64,000 nt of DNA, taken from positions 109,784-173,783 of the forward strand of contig CALEFF010000040.1 of assembly GCA_937876865.1 (NCBI GenBank), in the 5' to 3' direction. The notes beneath the pieces are model-generated. The model did not search any database, was not told the DNA's origin, and worked only from the letters and a program-made list of their open reading frames with translations. Made by a program: the position numbers and the translations under genes. This DNA comes from an uncultured Bacteroidales bacterium. Its GTDB lineage: Bacteria; Bacteroidota; Bacteroidia; Bacteroidales; P3. Below are positions 8,686 to 16,805 of this stretch, in pieces. Each line of letters starts with the position of its first letter. Positions within the stretch are counted from its first letter, which is position 1.

Positions 8686-10095
8686 ATGAATAAAAAATTA
8701 CAAACTATCAAATATGTAATTTTTGATGTACTTTCGTCAATGATAGCATGGAGTTTGTTTTTCATTTTCAGAAAAACAAGCATTGAATCAGGCACCTTTG
8801 AAGACATAAATGCTGTTTTCGCCGACAACAATTTCTATTACGGTTTAGCAATCATTCCATTATTTTGGCTAACCCTTTACTACGTACAAGGTTACTATCA
8901 AAACATTTATAGAAAATCACGATTAAAAGATTTTTTTCAAACTTTTTTAACCTGCTTTCTTGGAGTTATAGTCATCTTTTTCGCACTTTTGCTTGATGAT
9001 AATGTAACAACATACAAGAATTATTACCTTTCATTCTTTATTTTATTTTCTCTACACTTTGTTTTGACCTATTTACCACGACTAATCATAACAACAATAA
9101 AAGTACACAATGTTCACAATCACAAAATCTACTTTCCTACCTTAATTGTAGGCGATGGAGAAAAAGCATTAAAAATCTACAACGACCTACAAAATGAAGA
9201 AATAACCTCGGGCAATAAAATCATAGGATACATCAATAAAAACGGCAAGAAAAACGAATTTTACTCCCTACAATATTTAGGAACAATAAACCAACTGACT
9301 GAAATAATTTCACAATACAAAATAGAAGAAATAATAATTGCCTTAGAACAAGAAGAAGAAAACGAAATATTCGACATGATCTGCTTAGCAGGACAAGATG
9401 TTGAAATAAAAATACCAGCAGACAGAAAAGATATTTTGATGGGTAACGTAAAATCAAACGCAATCTTTAACACCCCTCTAATAACTGTAACACAAGGACT
9501 AATGGCTCCTTGGCAACAAATTCTAAAACGCATATTTGACATTTTAATTTCTTTAATAGCAATAATAATACTTTCACCCGTTTACCTAATCACCTCAATT
9601 ATTGTTTACACAACAAGCAAAGGACCTATTTTCTACAAACAAGAACGCATAGGATACAAAGGAAAGCCATTCTATATGCACAAATTCCGCTCAATGTACA
9701 CAAATGCCGAAAGCAACGGGCCAATGTTATCAAGCGGAGACAAAGATCCAAGAATTACTCCTTTCGGTCGTTTTATGCGAAAGGTGAGATTAGACGAAAT
9801 ACCACAGTTTTACAACGTTTTAAAAGGAACAATGAGCATTGTAGGACCACGTCCCGAACGTCAATTCTTCATCGACCAAATCGTAAAGAAAGCTCCCGAA
9901 TACAGACTCTTACATAGAATTAAGCCGGGAATCACTTCTTGGGGACAAGTCAAATATGGATACGCCGAATCGGTAGATGAAATGGTAGAAAGACTAAAAT
10001 ACGACCTAATTTATTTGGAGAACCTATCAATTTCCACCGATATAAAAATCCTATTCTACACAGCAGTAATAATACTCCAAGGACGAGGAAAATAA
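8686..10095 (+). CDS. Exopolysaccharide polyprenyl-phosphate glycosylphosphotransferase
   Basis: This membrane enzyme transfers a sugar-1-phosphate to undecaprenyl phosphate to begin a surface polysaccharide repeat unit. The 469 residues comprise four to five N-terminal membrane segments (10-140), a central Rossmann-like CoA_binding_3 region (about 145-260), one more membrane hairpin, and the catalytic bacterial sugar transferase domain (about 280-469). The catalytic domain carries KFRSMYTNAE, the DEIPQFYNVLKG motif, SIVGPRPE and KPGITSWGQV, all conserved in the WbaP/WcaJ class. No other polysaccharide cluster genes are adjacent. Confidence 0.93.
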   Translation: MNKKLQTIKYVIFDVLSSMIAWSLFFIFRKTSIESGTFEDINAVFADNNFYYGLAIIPLFWLTLYYVQGYYQNIYRKSRLKDFFQTFLTCFLGVIVIFFALLLDDNVTTYKNYYLSFFILFSLHFVLTYLPRLIITTIKVHNVHNHKIYFPTLIVGDGEKALKIYNDLQNEEITSGNKIIGYINKNGKKNEFYSLQYLGTINQLTEIISQYKIEEIIIALEQEEENEIFDMICLAGQDVEIKIPADRKDILMGNVKSNAIFNTPLITVTQGLMAPWQQILKRIFDILISLIAIIILSPVYLITSIIVYTTSKGPIFYKQERIGYKGKPFYMHKFRSMYTNAESNGPMLSSGDKDPRITPFGRFMRKVRLDEIPQFYNVLKGTMSIVGPRPERQFFIDQIVKKAPEYRLLHRIKPGITSWGQVKYGYAESVDEMVERLKYDLIYLENLSISTDIKILFYTAVIILQGRGK

Positions 10096-10097
10096 AT

Positions 10098-10160
10098 CAA
10101 AGAAAAAACAAAATATTTCTAAGAAAAAATTTAAAAAATCTAAGAAAAAAATTAAAAAAT
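10098..10160 (+). repeat. Three 21-bp A-tract repeat units after the sugar transferase gene
   Basis: Three consecutive 21-base units (10098-10118, 10119-10139, 10140-10160) each begin with CAAAG or CTAAG and then carry two runs of A. A fourth CAAAG follows at 10161. The array starts three bases after the stop codon. The same unit and period recur at 22250, 40368 and 44435. Two A-tracts per 21 bases place them in phase with the helix, which predicts strongly curved DNA. Confidence 0.8.
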
Positions 10161-10270
10161 CAAAGACTTTTTTTCGTAATTCTATTTTCTTAATTTAAAA
10201 CAATATAAAAACCTAACTAACGTTTATTGGTAAAAAGAAGAAAATAGTAAAATTTTAAAAATTAAATCTT

Positions 10271-11050
10271 ATGAATAGAAAACAAATTATTGTAATTGCG
10301 ATTTTGATTCTTGGTTGTCTTAATGCAATTGCACAAAAAGAGGTTGATTTTCCTCAATTAGAAAAAGTTTCTCCTTGGAGTGTAAGCCTTGAAGGTAGTG
10401 TTTATCAAAAGGGTTTTTTAACAAATATTCATAGCATAGGAAGTTATGATGATATTGTGTATTGTCCAGAAAATAGTTCTGCGATTTTAGGAGGCATTGG
10501 AGTAGATTATACCTTTAATCGTGCAAATAAATTATCTTATGTTTTGTCGGCAGGACTGGATTTAAAGCCTGTGTTATACATAAATGAATCTGAAAAAGGG
10601 TTAGAGGTAACTCGTATGAGCGAATCTTCACTTTTCAGAAACACATGCTATAGTCCATTTATTTCTTTTGCTGTTCAATACAGAAACACTATTGCTAACA
10701 ACGAAAATTGGTTCTATAATTTAAAAGGAGGAATGAGATTTTCCTACTATGACGGATATATAGATGCTGGTTGTTCAGGTATAGATCCTTTTACACGAGA
10801 TACTATGTCCTTTTCTGTAGATGGTAATGGCAATAAGTTTAATCTTTTCCCAAATCTTATGTTCTCGGTTGGTACCTCTTATAATACTTCTATCGGAATG
10901 TTTGGTTTGAACCTTATTGCAAACATAAGTATTCCTTATTTAAACGAAAGTGAATTTTGGTTTAAGTTCAAGGATTCTGAATTTTATGGAAATTATTATT
11001 TAATAGGAAATTATTTAGGATTGTCTTTGACCTATTCGCCTAAAAGATAG
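10271..11050 (+). CDS. Predicted outer membrane beta-barrel protein, unknown function
   Basis: This 259-residue protein has a signal peptide (cleavage near AIAQ, residue 21). The rest is dominated by alternating amphipathic strands rich in aromatic residues and glycine (GGIGVDYTF, YNLKGGMRFSYY, GNYLGLSLTYS) and ends in a short final strand, as in 8- to 10-stranded barrels. I do not recognise a named family. It stands alone between the A-tract repeat array and a bidirectional terminator. Its promoter is not clear; a TTGG followed 17 bases later by TAAAATTT is a weak candidate near 10228-10256. Confidence 0.7.
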   Translation: MNRKQIIVIAILILGCLNAIAQKEVDFPQLEKVSPWSVSLEGSVYQKGFLTNIHSIGSYDDIVYCPENSSAILGGIGVDYTFNRANKLSYVLSAGLDLKPVLYINESEKGLEVTRMSESSLFRNTCYSPFISFAVQYRNTIANNENWFYNLKGGMRFSYYDGYIDAGCSGIDPFTRDTMSFSVDGNGNKFNLFPNLMFSVGTSYNTSIGMFGLNLIANISIPYLNESEFWFKFKDSEFYGNYYLIGNYLGLSLTYSPKR

Positions 11051-11054
11051 AAAC

Positions 11055-11105
11055 AAAAAAATAACTCTTTGATTTAAGAAATTATTTCAAAGAGTTATTT
11101 TTTTT
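11055..11105. terminator. Bidirectional rho-independent terminator
   Basis: A perfect inverted repeat (core arms 11060-11072 and 11087-11099, 14-base loop) is extended by an A-run on the left and a T-run on the right, so it can end transcription from both sides. It lies between the convergent genes ending at 11050 (plus) and 11130 (minus). Confidence 0.88.
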
Positions 11106-11129
11106 AATGAAAGAAAAAAATCAAATTTT

Positions 11130-11546
11130 TTATTTAAAAAGATTCTCTCCTATTATTCTTGCAGCACAAGCAACATAATCATTGCAAGGTTTCTTTTCTT
11201 TTGTGCTACCGGGCTCTAATCCGAGTAGTTTTTTGCAAACAATTTCTCCATTTTCTTCTCTAAATTTTTCGCCCATTGTTTGCACCATTGCAAAATAGTC
11301 TTTATTTGTTAGATTTTGTTTTTGATATTGTAGAAGCATTCCTACGACTAATCCCATTGCAGAAACGCAACCGCAAACTTCTCTGTAACCTGCAAGTCCT
11401 CTTCCAAAAGGCAGGGAGATTTTTTCTGCAATATTCTTCTCTATTGGCAACAAATCGCTGTACGCCATAACGACTGACTGAGCACAATTATAACCTTCGT
11501 TGTGGTATTTTCTTGCTAATTCTACTCTTTCTTCTGTATTGACCAT
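11130..11546 (-). CDS. C_GCAxxG_C_C family redox protein
   Basis: This 138-residue cysteine-rich protein has the family pattern: Cys21 (NCAQS), Cys58 and Cys60 with the GC.SAMG motif (VCGCVSAMG), Cys104, and late Cys121 and Cys127. The GCAxxG consensus is changed to GCVSAMG. Such proteins are thought to bind metal or act as small redox proteins in anaerobes, and some are linked to TAT-type or selenium systems; the exact role is unknown. It has a good promoter overlapping the divergent one of the next gene. Confidence 0.88.
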   Translation of the reverse strand: MVNTEERVELARKYHNEGYNCAQSVVMAYSDLLPIEKNIAEKISLPFGRGLAGYREVCGCVSAMGLVVGMLLQYQKQNLTNKDYFAMVQTMGEKFREENGEIVCKKLLGLEPGSTKEKKPCNDYVACAARIIGENLFK

Positions 11547-11570
11547 AATTTTTAGGTTTTAATTACTTGG

Positions 11571-11600
11571 CAAATATAATAATTTTTGTAATTTCGCAAA
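11571..11600 (-). promoter_or_regulatory. Promoter of the C_GCAxxG_C_C gene
   Basis: The minus-strand -7 box TATATTTG (11571-11578) is preceded, 18 bases upstream, by TTTG (11597-11600). It overlaps the divergent promoter at 11589-11596, so the two genes may compete for polymerase. Confidence 0.65.
11589..11596 (+). promoter_or_regulatory. -7 promoter box of the methyltransferase-like gene
   Basis: TAATTTCG matches the TAnnTTYG form of the Bacteroidota -7 box, with a TTG 19 bases upstream (11567-11569). It shows that the in-frame ATG at 11567 lies upstream of transcription and that the ATG at 11606 is the real start. Confidence 0.55.
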
Positions 11601-11605
11601 AGATT

Positions 11606-12079
11606 ATGAGCAGATTCTTCTATACTAAACAATATCTTAAATATAAATTCTTGGCTAAGGACGAGTATTCTTTACATTCGCCTTTGATGTTTGATTTTTT
11701 TACCAAAGGTTTGAAGAAGTCTTGTAAAAACAAAGATATTTCTTTTGATTCTTGCCTTGAAAAACTCATTCCAAATAACAAAAGAAAGAGAAAATTTCTT
11801 TTTAAGGTTTTTGAATATTTTAAATCACAGGGGTTTCAAGTGATTTATGTGCCAAACAAAGATTTTACCTTAGAAAAATTAGAGGTTTTAAAAAATTGTA
11901 AACCTAACATGGCTATTGTTATTGAAAAAATATACAAAGAAAGAGAAAAACTTATGCTTTGGAAAGAGATTAAAGCAAATAAGGATTTTAAACTTTGTTG
12001 TGATTTTTTTGATTTTGGTCTTGTGCTTTTAACTGATAGGCCTTTGAAAAAACAAAGCTACGTTTTGCGTAAGAAATAA
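11606..12079 (+). CDS. Shortened SAM-methyltransferase-like protein, probably non-catalytic
   Basis: With the start at 11606 the protein has 157 residues. Its N-terminus (YLKYKFLAKDEYSLHSPLMFDFF) and C-terminus (a degenerate DDIY-like segment, LWKEIKANKDF, FDFGLVLLTD, QSYVLRKK) resemble the two ends of a Bacteroidota class I methyltransferase family of about 250 residues. The central SAM-binding glycine loop is missing. The normal acidic pair of the DDI motif is changed (VIEKIY). It is intact, has a promoter and is convergent with lptC, so it looks like a maintained derivative, not a decaying one. The assignment rests on my recall of the family. Confidence 0.6.
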   Translation: MSRFFYTKQYLKYKFLAKDEYSLHSPLMFDFFTKGLKKSCKNKDISFDSCLEKLIPNNKRKRKFLFKVFEYFKSQGFQVIYVPNKDFTLEKLEVLKNCKPNMAIVIEKIYKEREKLMLWKEIKANKDFKLCCDFFDFGLVLLTDRPLKKQSYVLRKK

Positions 12080-12089
12080 TCTTGTTTCG

Positions 12090-12641
12090 TTATTCTTCTT
12101 TTACATTTTGCATTCCGTAAGGGCTCTTTACTTCTACGCTATCAAAGTCATCTCTTGCTCTTAGCCCTTTTGCGTAATCTATTCCTCCCTCGCTGTGTCG
12201 TCTAACAGGCAAATCGGTGCGTACTATTGCGGAATCTTTTCTCCAATAAAGGTCTTGACAATAGAAGGTGTCTAAATCTTTGTAGTTTATTATCACTACG
12301 CTATCTCTTAGATAGTAAAGATTATCTGATAGGCTTTCGGCATAAAAGGAAGAAAGGTTTGCTTTTATTGTTTTATCAGGATTGAGAAAATTAACATTCA
12401 ATCCTTGTGGGAAAACCATTTTTGAACTATCGGTATAGGAGTAAATGTCTATTTTTTTGGCTTTTAATTCTGTTTCAACTACTCCATCTACGCTGCGTAA
12501 TAGGTATGCGTCTATGATTTGTTGCGAAGGGGTGTTTTCTTGTTTTATATTGCTTTGTGTAGGAAGGTCTTCGCTACACGAAAAACAAAGGTATGAGAAA
12601 GCAAAGGCAAGGAATATTATTGCAAATCTATGCTTTCTCAT
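12090..12641 (-). CDS. lptC: LPS export system protein LptC (lipoprotein form)
   Basis: LptC passes LPS from the LptB2FG transporter to the periplasmic bridge. This 183-residue protein has a signal peptide with a lipobox ending near Cys22, then a beta-jellyroll-type region with the family segments FPQGLNVNF, AKLSSFYA-like and the W.....I.T..PV..... pattern near 140-160. A lipidated LptC is usual in Bacteroidota, whereas enterobacterial LptC has a membrane helix. It is last in an operon with a TPR protein, an outer membrane protein and coaX, an order I recall as common in the phylum. Confidence 0.82.
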   Translation of the reverse strand: MRKHRFAIIFLAFAFSYLCFSCSEDLPTQSNIKQENTPSQQIIDAYLLRSVDGVVETELKAKKIDIYSYTDSSKMVFPQGLNVNFLNPDKTIKANLSSFYAESLSDNLYYLRDSVVIINYKDLDTFYCQDLYWRKDSAIVRTDLPVRRHSEGGIDYAKGLRARDDFDSVEVKSPYGMQNVKEE

Positions 12642-12664
12642 ACCGATTTATGTGTTTTGTGTTA

Positions 12665-14041
12665 TTAGTCTCTTGATCTTGCAGTTGTTCCTTTTCCTAT
12701 CCAACAACCAACTGTGTATCCGTCTCCCGGATTGATTGAGTTGAAGAACATATCTGCTTTTAGAGGCCATTGAGAACGTGCTGCGTTCATTACTCTTTGT
12801 GCATCTTCTGCAAGAGAAGGGTCAATATTTTTCACTTTTGCTGCTTCGTCATAAGCTACCCAAGCTGCACCTCTGATTTTTCCTCCATGAGAGGCACAAG
12901 ATACTGAACTCTTTAAGTACATATTTGCTACCATAAGCACAGCCTTGCCTTCTAAGGATTTATCGTATTCTGCAACTTTGTAAGCCGCAGTACGAGCCGC
13001 TCCATATTGTCCTGCATTCATCAAAGCAGTTGCTAACAAGAATGAAGCCTTTGCTTTTGAATCGTTATCCTCAAAGTTCTTTACTGCTTCTTCTAAATAA
13101 GGCACTGCTTCTTCACTTCTATCTTTTTCTATCAACATTTGTCCCATCATAAAGGCTGATTTAGCATTTGGTTCTAATTTATGAAGGTTTTCTGTTGCTT
13201 GGAAAAATAATTCAGACTTTGTACATTTTTTACGATCAAGGTTTGTGGTAATTTTTTTCAATAATTCAACATCGTTAGGATTTGCTGCAAACTTTGGTTC
13301 GTAAATAGGAATAATCTTATCGCAAGATGCAAATGGCTCAATGATTTGTTCGGTTAAAGCAAGATAACTTTGAGCGTTTTTAAGTTTTGTTTCTGCTTTT
13401 TTAATTGCTTTTGCATTGCCCGCAGTTGTTGCTTGTTCAACTTCTGTCTTCGCTACCTTGATTATTTCTTCTAATGTTTCTGCTGCAAAGTCATAAGCTT
13501 CAAACAAAACATCCATTTGCTCAGAACTTGCCTTAATTGCAGCTAAGTGTTTTACTGTTGCTTCAACATAAAGCGGACAATATTGTGCGTCTAATTGCTT
13601 TCCACCTTTGTCTGCTGCTTCTTTAAAGTATTTAAAGATTTGTTCTGTTTCGTTTGGTCTGTATTCAGATAATATTTTCGCCTTTTGTGCTATGTTATTG
13701 TATTCTTCTCCAAAGGCTTCGCTTCTTATGTCTTGTAAAGCTAAATACTCATCAATGTATTTGTTTTTCATTTCTACATTAGGTGCTGTGGCAATCATAG
13801 TTTTCAATATGTTTGCTCCTCTAATGTATGTGTTTACGTGATATTGTGGACAATGTGCGACTACTTTCGTCCAAGGCTCGTAAGCATCTTTGTAATTCTT
13901 TTGCTTATAGAACTCTTGATATAAAGAATTATTCATTATACAAGCAGTACTGTCCTCTGGTGTTTTTCCAAACTTTTGTGCATTTACTGTTGTTGCACAA
14001 AACATTGCTGCAATTACAGCCAATAACGTTACTTTCTTCAT
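12665..14041 (-). CDS. Secreted TPR protein
   Basis: This 458-residue protein has a signal peptide (cleavage near VNAQ, residue 22). The mature part is almost entirely helical, with TPR-like repeats clearest at about 40-120 and 280-390 (KSAFMMGQMLIEKDRSEEAVPYLEEAV). A coiled stretch rich in Ala, Glu and Lys lies near 190-225. The last 60 residues contain Cys-rich and Gly-rich segments (SCASHGGKIRGAAW). It sits between the outer membrane protein gene and lptC, which suggests a periplasmic role in envelope assembly; this is positional inference. Confidence 0.85.
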   Translation of the reverse strand: MKKVTLLAVIAAMFCATTVNAQKFGKTPEDSTACIMNNSLYQEFYKQKNYKDAYEPWTKVVAHCPQYHVNTYIRGANILKTMIATAPNVEMKNKYIDEYLALQDIRSEAFGEEYNNIAQKAKILSEYRPNETEQIFKYFKEAADKGGKQLDAQYCPLYVEATVKHLAAIKASSEQMDVLFEAYDFAAETLEEIIKVAKTEVEQATTAGNAKAIKKAETKLKNAQSYLALTEQIIEPFASCDKIIPIYEPKFAANPNDVELLKKITTNLDRKKCTKSELFFQATENLHKLEPNAKSAFMMGQMLIEKDRSEEAVPYLEEAVKNFEDNDSKAKASFLLATALMNAGQYGAARTAAYKVAEYDKSLEGKAVLMVANMYLKSSVSCASHGGKIRGAAWVAYDEAAKVKNIDPSLAEDAQRVMNAARSQWPLKADMFFNSINPGDGYTVGCWIGKGTTARSRD

Positions 14042-14056
14042 TCTTTATTTATTATT

Positions 14057-15331
14057 TTATTGATATTTTCTTTTAAAAAACCATCTGTCTTTTGCAGAGA
14101 AAGAAACTCCTACTCTAAAATAGTCTTCTCTTATAAGATTATTTTCTTTTGTTCCTTGTTTTCCGTATTCAAGATATATATTTACTTGTGTACCTTGTTT
14201 TTTTATAGGTAATCCAAAACCTAATGATACTCCTAATTGAGATATATCTGTATTATAGAGCGACAACTTACCTGTTTGATAATTTACTCCAAAACGATAG
14301 GCTATTTTTTCTAAATAATTACCATAAATATCTGGCTTATACTCCGCTCCTGCATTAAAGGTGTAATTATCTTTTAGGATTTCTGGGTAACGAATGCCTT
14401 GTAAAGCAAAGTTAGACCATTGAGTGTAACCAAAATCTATGCCAACTAAAAATTTATTTTTTCTCTCATAAGATAATCCAACGCCTAATGATTGTGGCAA
14501 GTCTATACTTCCTTCTGTGTTTTCATACTTTACAGAATCTCTTACAGTTTCTACGGCTGCTGTGTAAGTAAATGTGTAATGACGATATTGATTTTTTGTA
14601 GGTAAATGTGAGGGCAATACATAGTTTGCTCCTATTATAATCGCATCTCCATTGTTTAAGTTTTGTTGATATTGTAATCCAAGATTAAAATTTATAGCTG
14701 AAATAGAGTAATTATATTCTACTCGTGAGGAAAGCATATTTGCTGAATCTGGAAAAGTTAAAGTAGAACTTCTATAATAGTTTCCAAACAAATATTCTGC
14801 ATTTAACCCAACTGAAAGTTTGTCAAAAAACGAGGGTTGATAGGATAGTCCTAACATTACTTTATTTATACCCCCTTCTCCTCCATAAATAAATTTATGA
14901 GAACCAATAAGACTGTCCGTTTGAAAGGTTTCTGAGGCTGTGTAATCGATTACAGAAACAGGAACTAAACCTCCCGCCATTTTTAAAGTCTTGCTAAGTG
15001 GAAATGCAAATAAAATATGAGATATTCCACCTGTATTTCCTGTGGATTTAGCTGTATTTGAGCGTAAAAACACGTTATTTGAATAGAATCCTATGTCAAA
15101 AACAAATGATTGTGTATCTATCGCTGAAAAAGAGGCTGGATTTCGATAGTTTACGAAATTATTTCTCCTCAATCCATTGTAAATACCCCCCATTGAAGCG
15201 TTTATTGTGTTTGTAAAATTAACATCATCGCCTATTCCATACTTTGAATATGGTGAACTTACTGTATTTTGAGCCCCTATTTCTAAAACAAAAGCCACAA
15301 ACAATAAAATAAATACTATTTTTTTACGCAT
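14057..15331 (-). CDS. Outer membrane beta-barrel protein (OmpP1/FadL-like)
   Basis: This 424-residue protein has a signal peptide (cleavage near IGAQ), then SPYSKYGIGD and MGGIYNGLRRNNFVNYRNPASFSAID, a start typical of FadL/OmpP1-type transporters. Amphipathic strands run to a terminal barrel strand. Transport of a hydrophobic ligand is the family role but is unproven here. It is 8 bases inside the end of coaX and 15 bases from the TPR gene, part of the purL-to-lptC operon. Confidence 0.8.
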   Translation of the reverse strand: MRKKIVFILLFVAFVLEIGAQNTVSSPYSKYGIGDDVNFTNTINASMGGIYNGLRRNNFVNYRNPASFSAIDTQSFVFDIGFYSNNVFLRSNTAKSTGNTGGISHILFAFPLSKTLKMAGGLVPVSVIDYTASETFQTDSLIGSHKFIYGGEGGINKVMLGLSYQPSFFDKLSVGLNAEYLFGNYYRSSTLTFPDSANMLSSRVEYNYSISAINFNLGLQYQQNLNNGDAIIIGANYVLPSHLPTKNQYRHYTFTYTAAVETVRDSVKYENTEGSIDLPQSLGVGLSYERKNKFLVGIDFGYTQWSNFALQGIRYPEILKDNYTFNAGAEYKPDIYGNYLEKIAYRFGVNYQTGKLSLYNTDISQLGVSLGFGLPIKKQGTQVNIYLEYGKQGTKENNLIREDYFRVGVSFSAKDRWFFKRKYQ

Positions 15332-16067
15332 CTCTTTTTTTAATATTATAATCTAATATCATATTTAAGCCTTGAAGAACTAAATTTGGTTCCACAACGG
15401 TTTTAATATTCAAATTTTCTGATATAAGGTCTGCATCTCCTCCCGTTACTATAATTTTAAATTCGCTATCCTGCTCCTTTGAAATCATATCTATCATTCC
15501 TCTTATCTCGGCTATTGTTCCGTTTATTATTCCTGATTTTATACAATCAAAAGTATTAAGAGAACATACCGAAACTTTGTTTTCGTTTATTTCTACTAAC
15601 GGAAGTCTTGCTGTAAAAGTATTTAACGCTTTGCTTTTCATTTGAAATCCTAATGAAATGCTACCTCCTTTATAGTTTCCTTTGTCATCAATATAATCAA
15701 AGCAAATGCAAGAGCCCGCATCTATCACTAATATATTTTCTTGTGGAAAAATATTGTATGCTCCTGCAATTGCTGCAATTCTATCATTACCTAATGAATA
15801 TTTTGGAATGTAATTGAGCCTGATAGGTAAGTACAAGTCTTCGCTCATAATGAAAAACTGGTTTTTCCCCACTAAATAATCCATCACATCAACTGTTTCT
15901 AATCCAGATACTGTTGAAAATATAGTTGCAGTAATATTATATTTTGAATATAATTCTGCAATAAAATTCACATCTAAGCGACCTACTGCAACAACAGAAA
16001 GCAATTCTTCTTTATTATAAACTGCTACTTTCGTTCTTGTGTTACCTTTATCTATAATCAACCTCAT
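15324..16067 (-). CDS. coaX: Type III pantothenate kinase
   Basis: CoaX catalyses the first step of CoA synthesis, ATP-dependent phosphorylation of pantothenate. I place the start at the ATG at 16067 because MRLIIDKGNTRTK is the normal N-terminus; the upstream in-frame ATG at 16106 lies inside the previous gene. The 247-residue product has the DxGNTR phosphate loop, LGNDRIAAIAGA and the VIDAGSCICFDYID motif. It overlaps the outer membrane protein gene by 8 bases. Confidence 0.93.
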   Translation of the reverse strand: MRLIIDKGNTRTKVAVYNKEELLSVVAVGRLDVNFIAELYSKYNITATIFSTVSGLETVDVMDYLVGKNQFFIMSEDLYLPIRLNYIPKYSLGNDRIAAIAGAYNIFPQENILVIDAGSCICFDYIDDKGNYKGGSISLGFQMKSKALNTFTARLPLVEINENKVSVCSLNTFDCIKSGIINGTIAEIRGMIDMISKEQDSEFKIIVTGGDADLISENLNIKTVVEPNLVLQGLNMILDYNIKKRDA

Positions 16068-16074
16068 TGAATTG

Positions 16075-16794
16075 CTATTCGTTTGTCTGCATGTTTTCTT
16101 CTTCAAAAGGAAAAGAATAAAGCAATTGAAAATCTGACAAATTCATAACTTTATCATAAAATTCCCTTTCCATCCAACATTCTTCTATATTTAGAGGATT
16201 ATTATTTGAATCAAAAATTTCGTAAGTCTTTCTAATCAAAGTCCCTTCTGCATTCCAATAATATTCACTTCTTTCAAAAGCAACCTCAGCACAAGCAGAA
16301 TTGTATGTATTGTAATGACGAATAAACAAAATCAATTTTCCTGTTTCATCGTATAACCTTTCGTAAATAAAATCCCATGCCTTGTTTTGATTGTATATAT
16401 ATTCCTTACAATAAAAGAAATTATAATCTCCCGAAGACTTGACTATATCAAAACGTTTCTCTAAATCATCAAAACTACTTACTTGTTTATTAAATTCAAC
16501 GAGTGTTTCGCTGTTTTTATACAAAGCATAACGAAAAGTTAAACTATCATTTTCTTCAAGAGATAGTGCATAATTAAGCAAATCCTCTGTTTTCAGGACA
16601 AATTCTCTTGCTTGATCCGATTCATCTTGGAGAATTAACTCTTCATCAGAAGGCTGATAATCTTCGCTTTCATCTTCATAGAAAGTTTCTTCGTTATAGT
16701 TCAAATAATTGACTGTACCAACATCTTGTGCCTTTACATTTTCTTGAACAAGTAACAAAAGAAAAAGAAAACTTATAAACTTACAAAACTTCAT
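16075..16794 (-). CDS. Secreted protein of unknown function
   Basis: This 239-residue protein has a signal peptide (cleavage near VKAQ, residue 22), a strongly acidic stretch (about 30-60, rich in Glu and Asp) and a mixed alpha/beta region with many aromatic residues (YNFFYCKEYIYN, FIRHYNTYNSACAEVAFERSEYYW). I do not recognise a family. It is co-directional with pepC (11-base gap) and coaX and is probably read from the purL promoter. Confidence 0.75.
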   Translation of the reverse strand: MKFCKFISFLFLLLLVQENVKAQDVGTVNYLNYNEETFYEDESEDYQPSDEELILQDESDQAREFVLKTEDLLNYALSLEENDSLTFRYALYKNSETLVEFNKQVSSFDDLEKRFDIVKSSGDYNFFYCKEYIYNQNKAWDFIYERLYDETGKLILFIRHYNTYNSACAEVAFERSEYYWNAEGTLIRKTYEIFDSNNNPLNIEECWMEREFYDKVMNLSDFQLLYSFPFEEENMQTNE

Positions 16795-16805
16795 ACAAAG
16801 TTCAT

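Noticed and set aside
12070..12110. Possible terminator between the convergent methyltransferase-like and lptC genes
   Set aside because: The best stem is about eight bases with a bulge, lies in coding ends and has no proper T-run.
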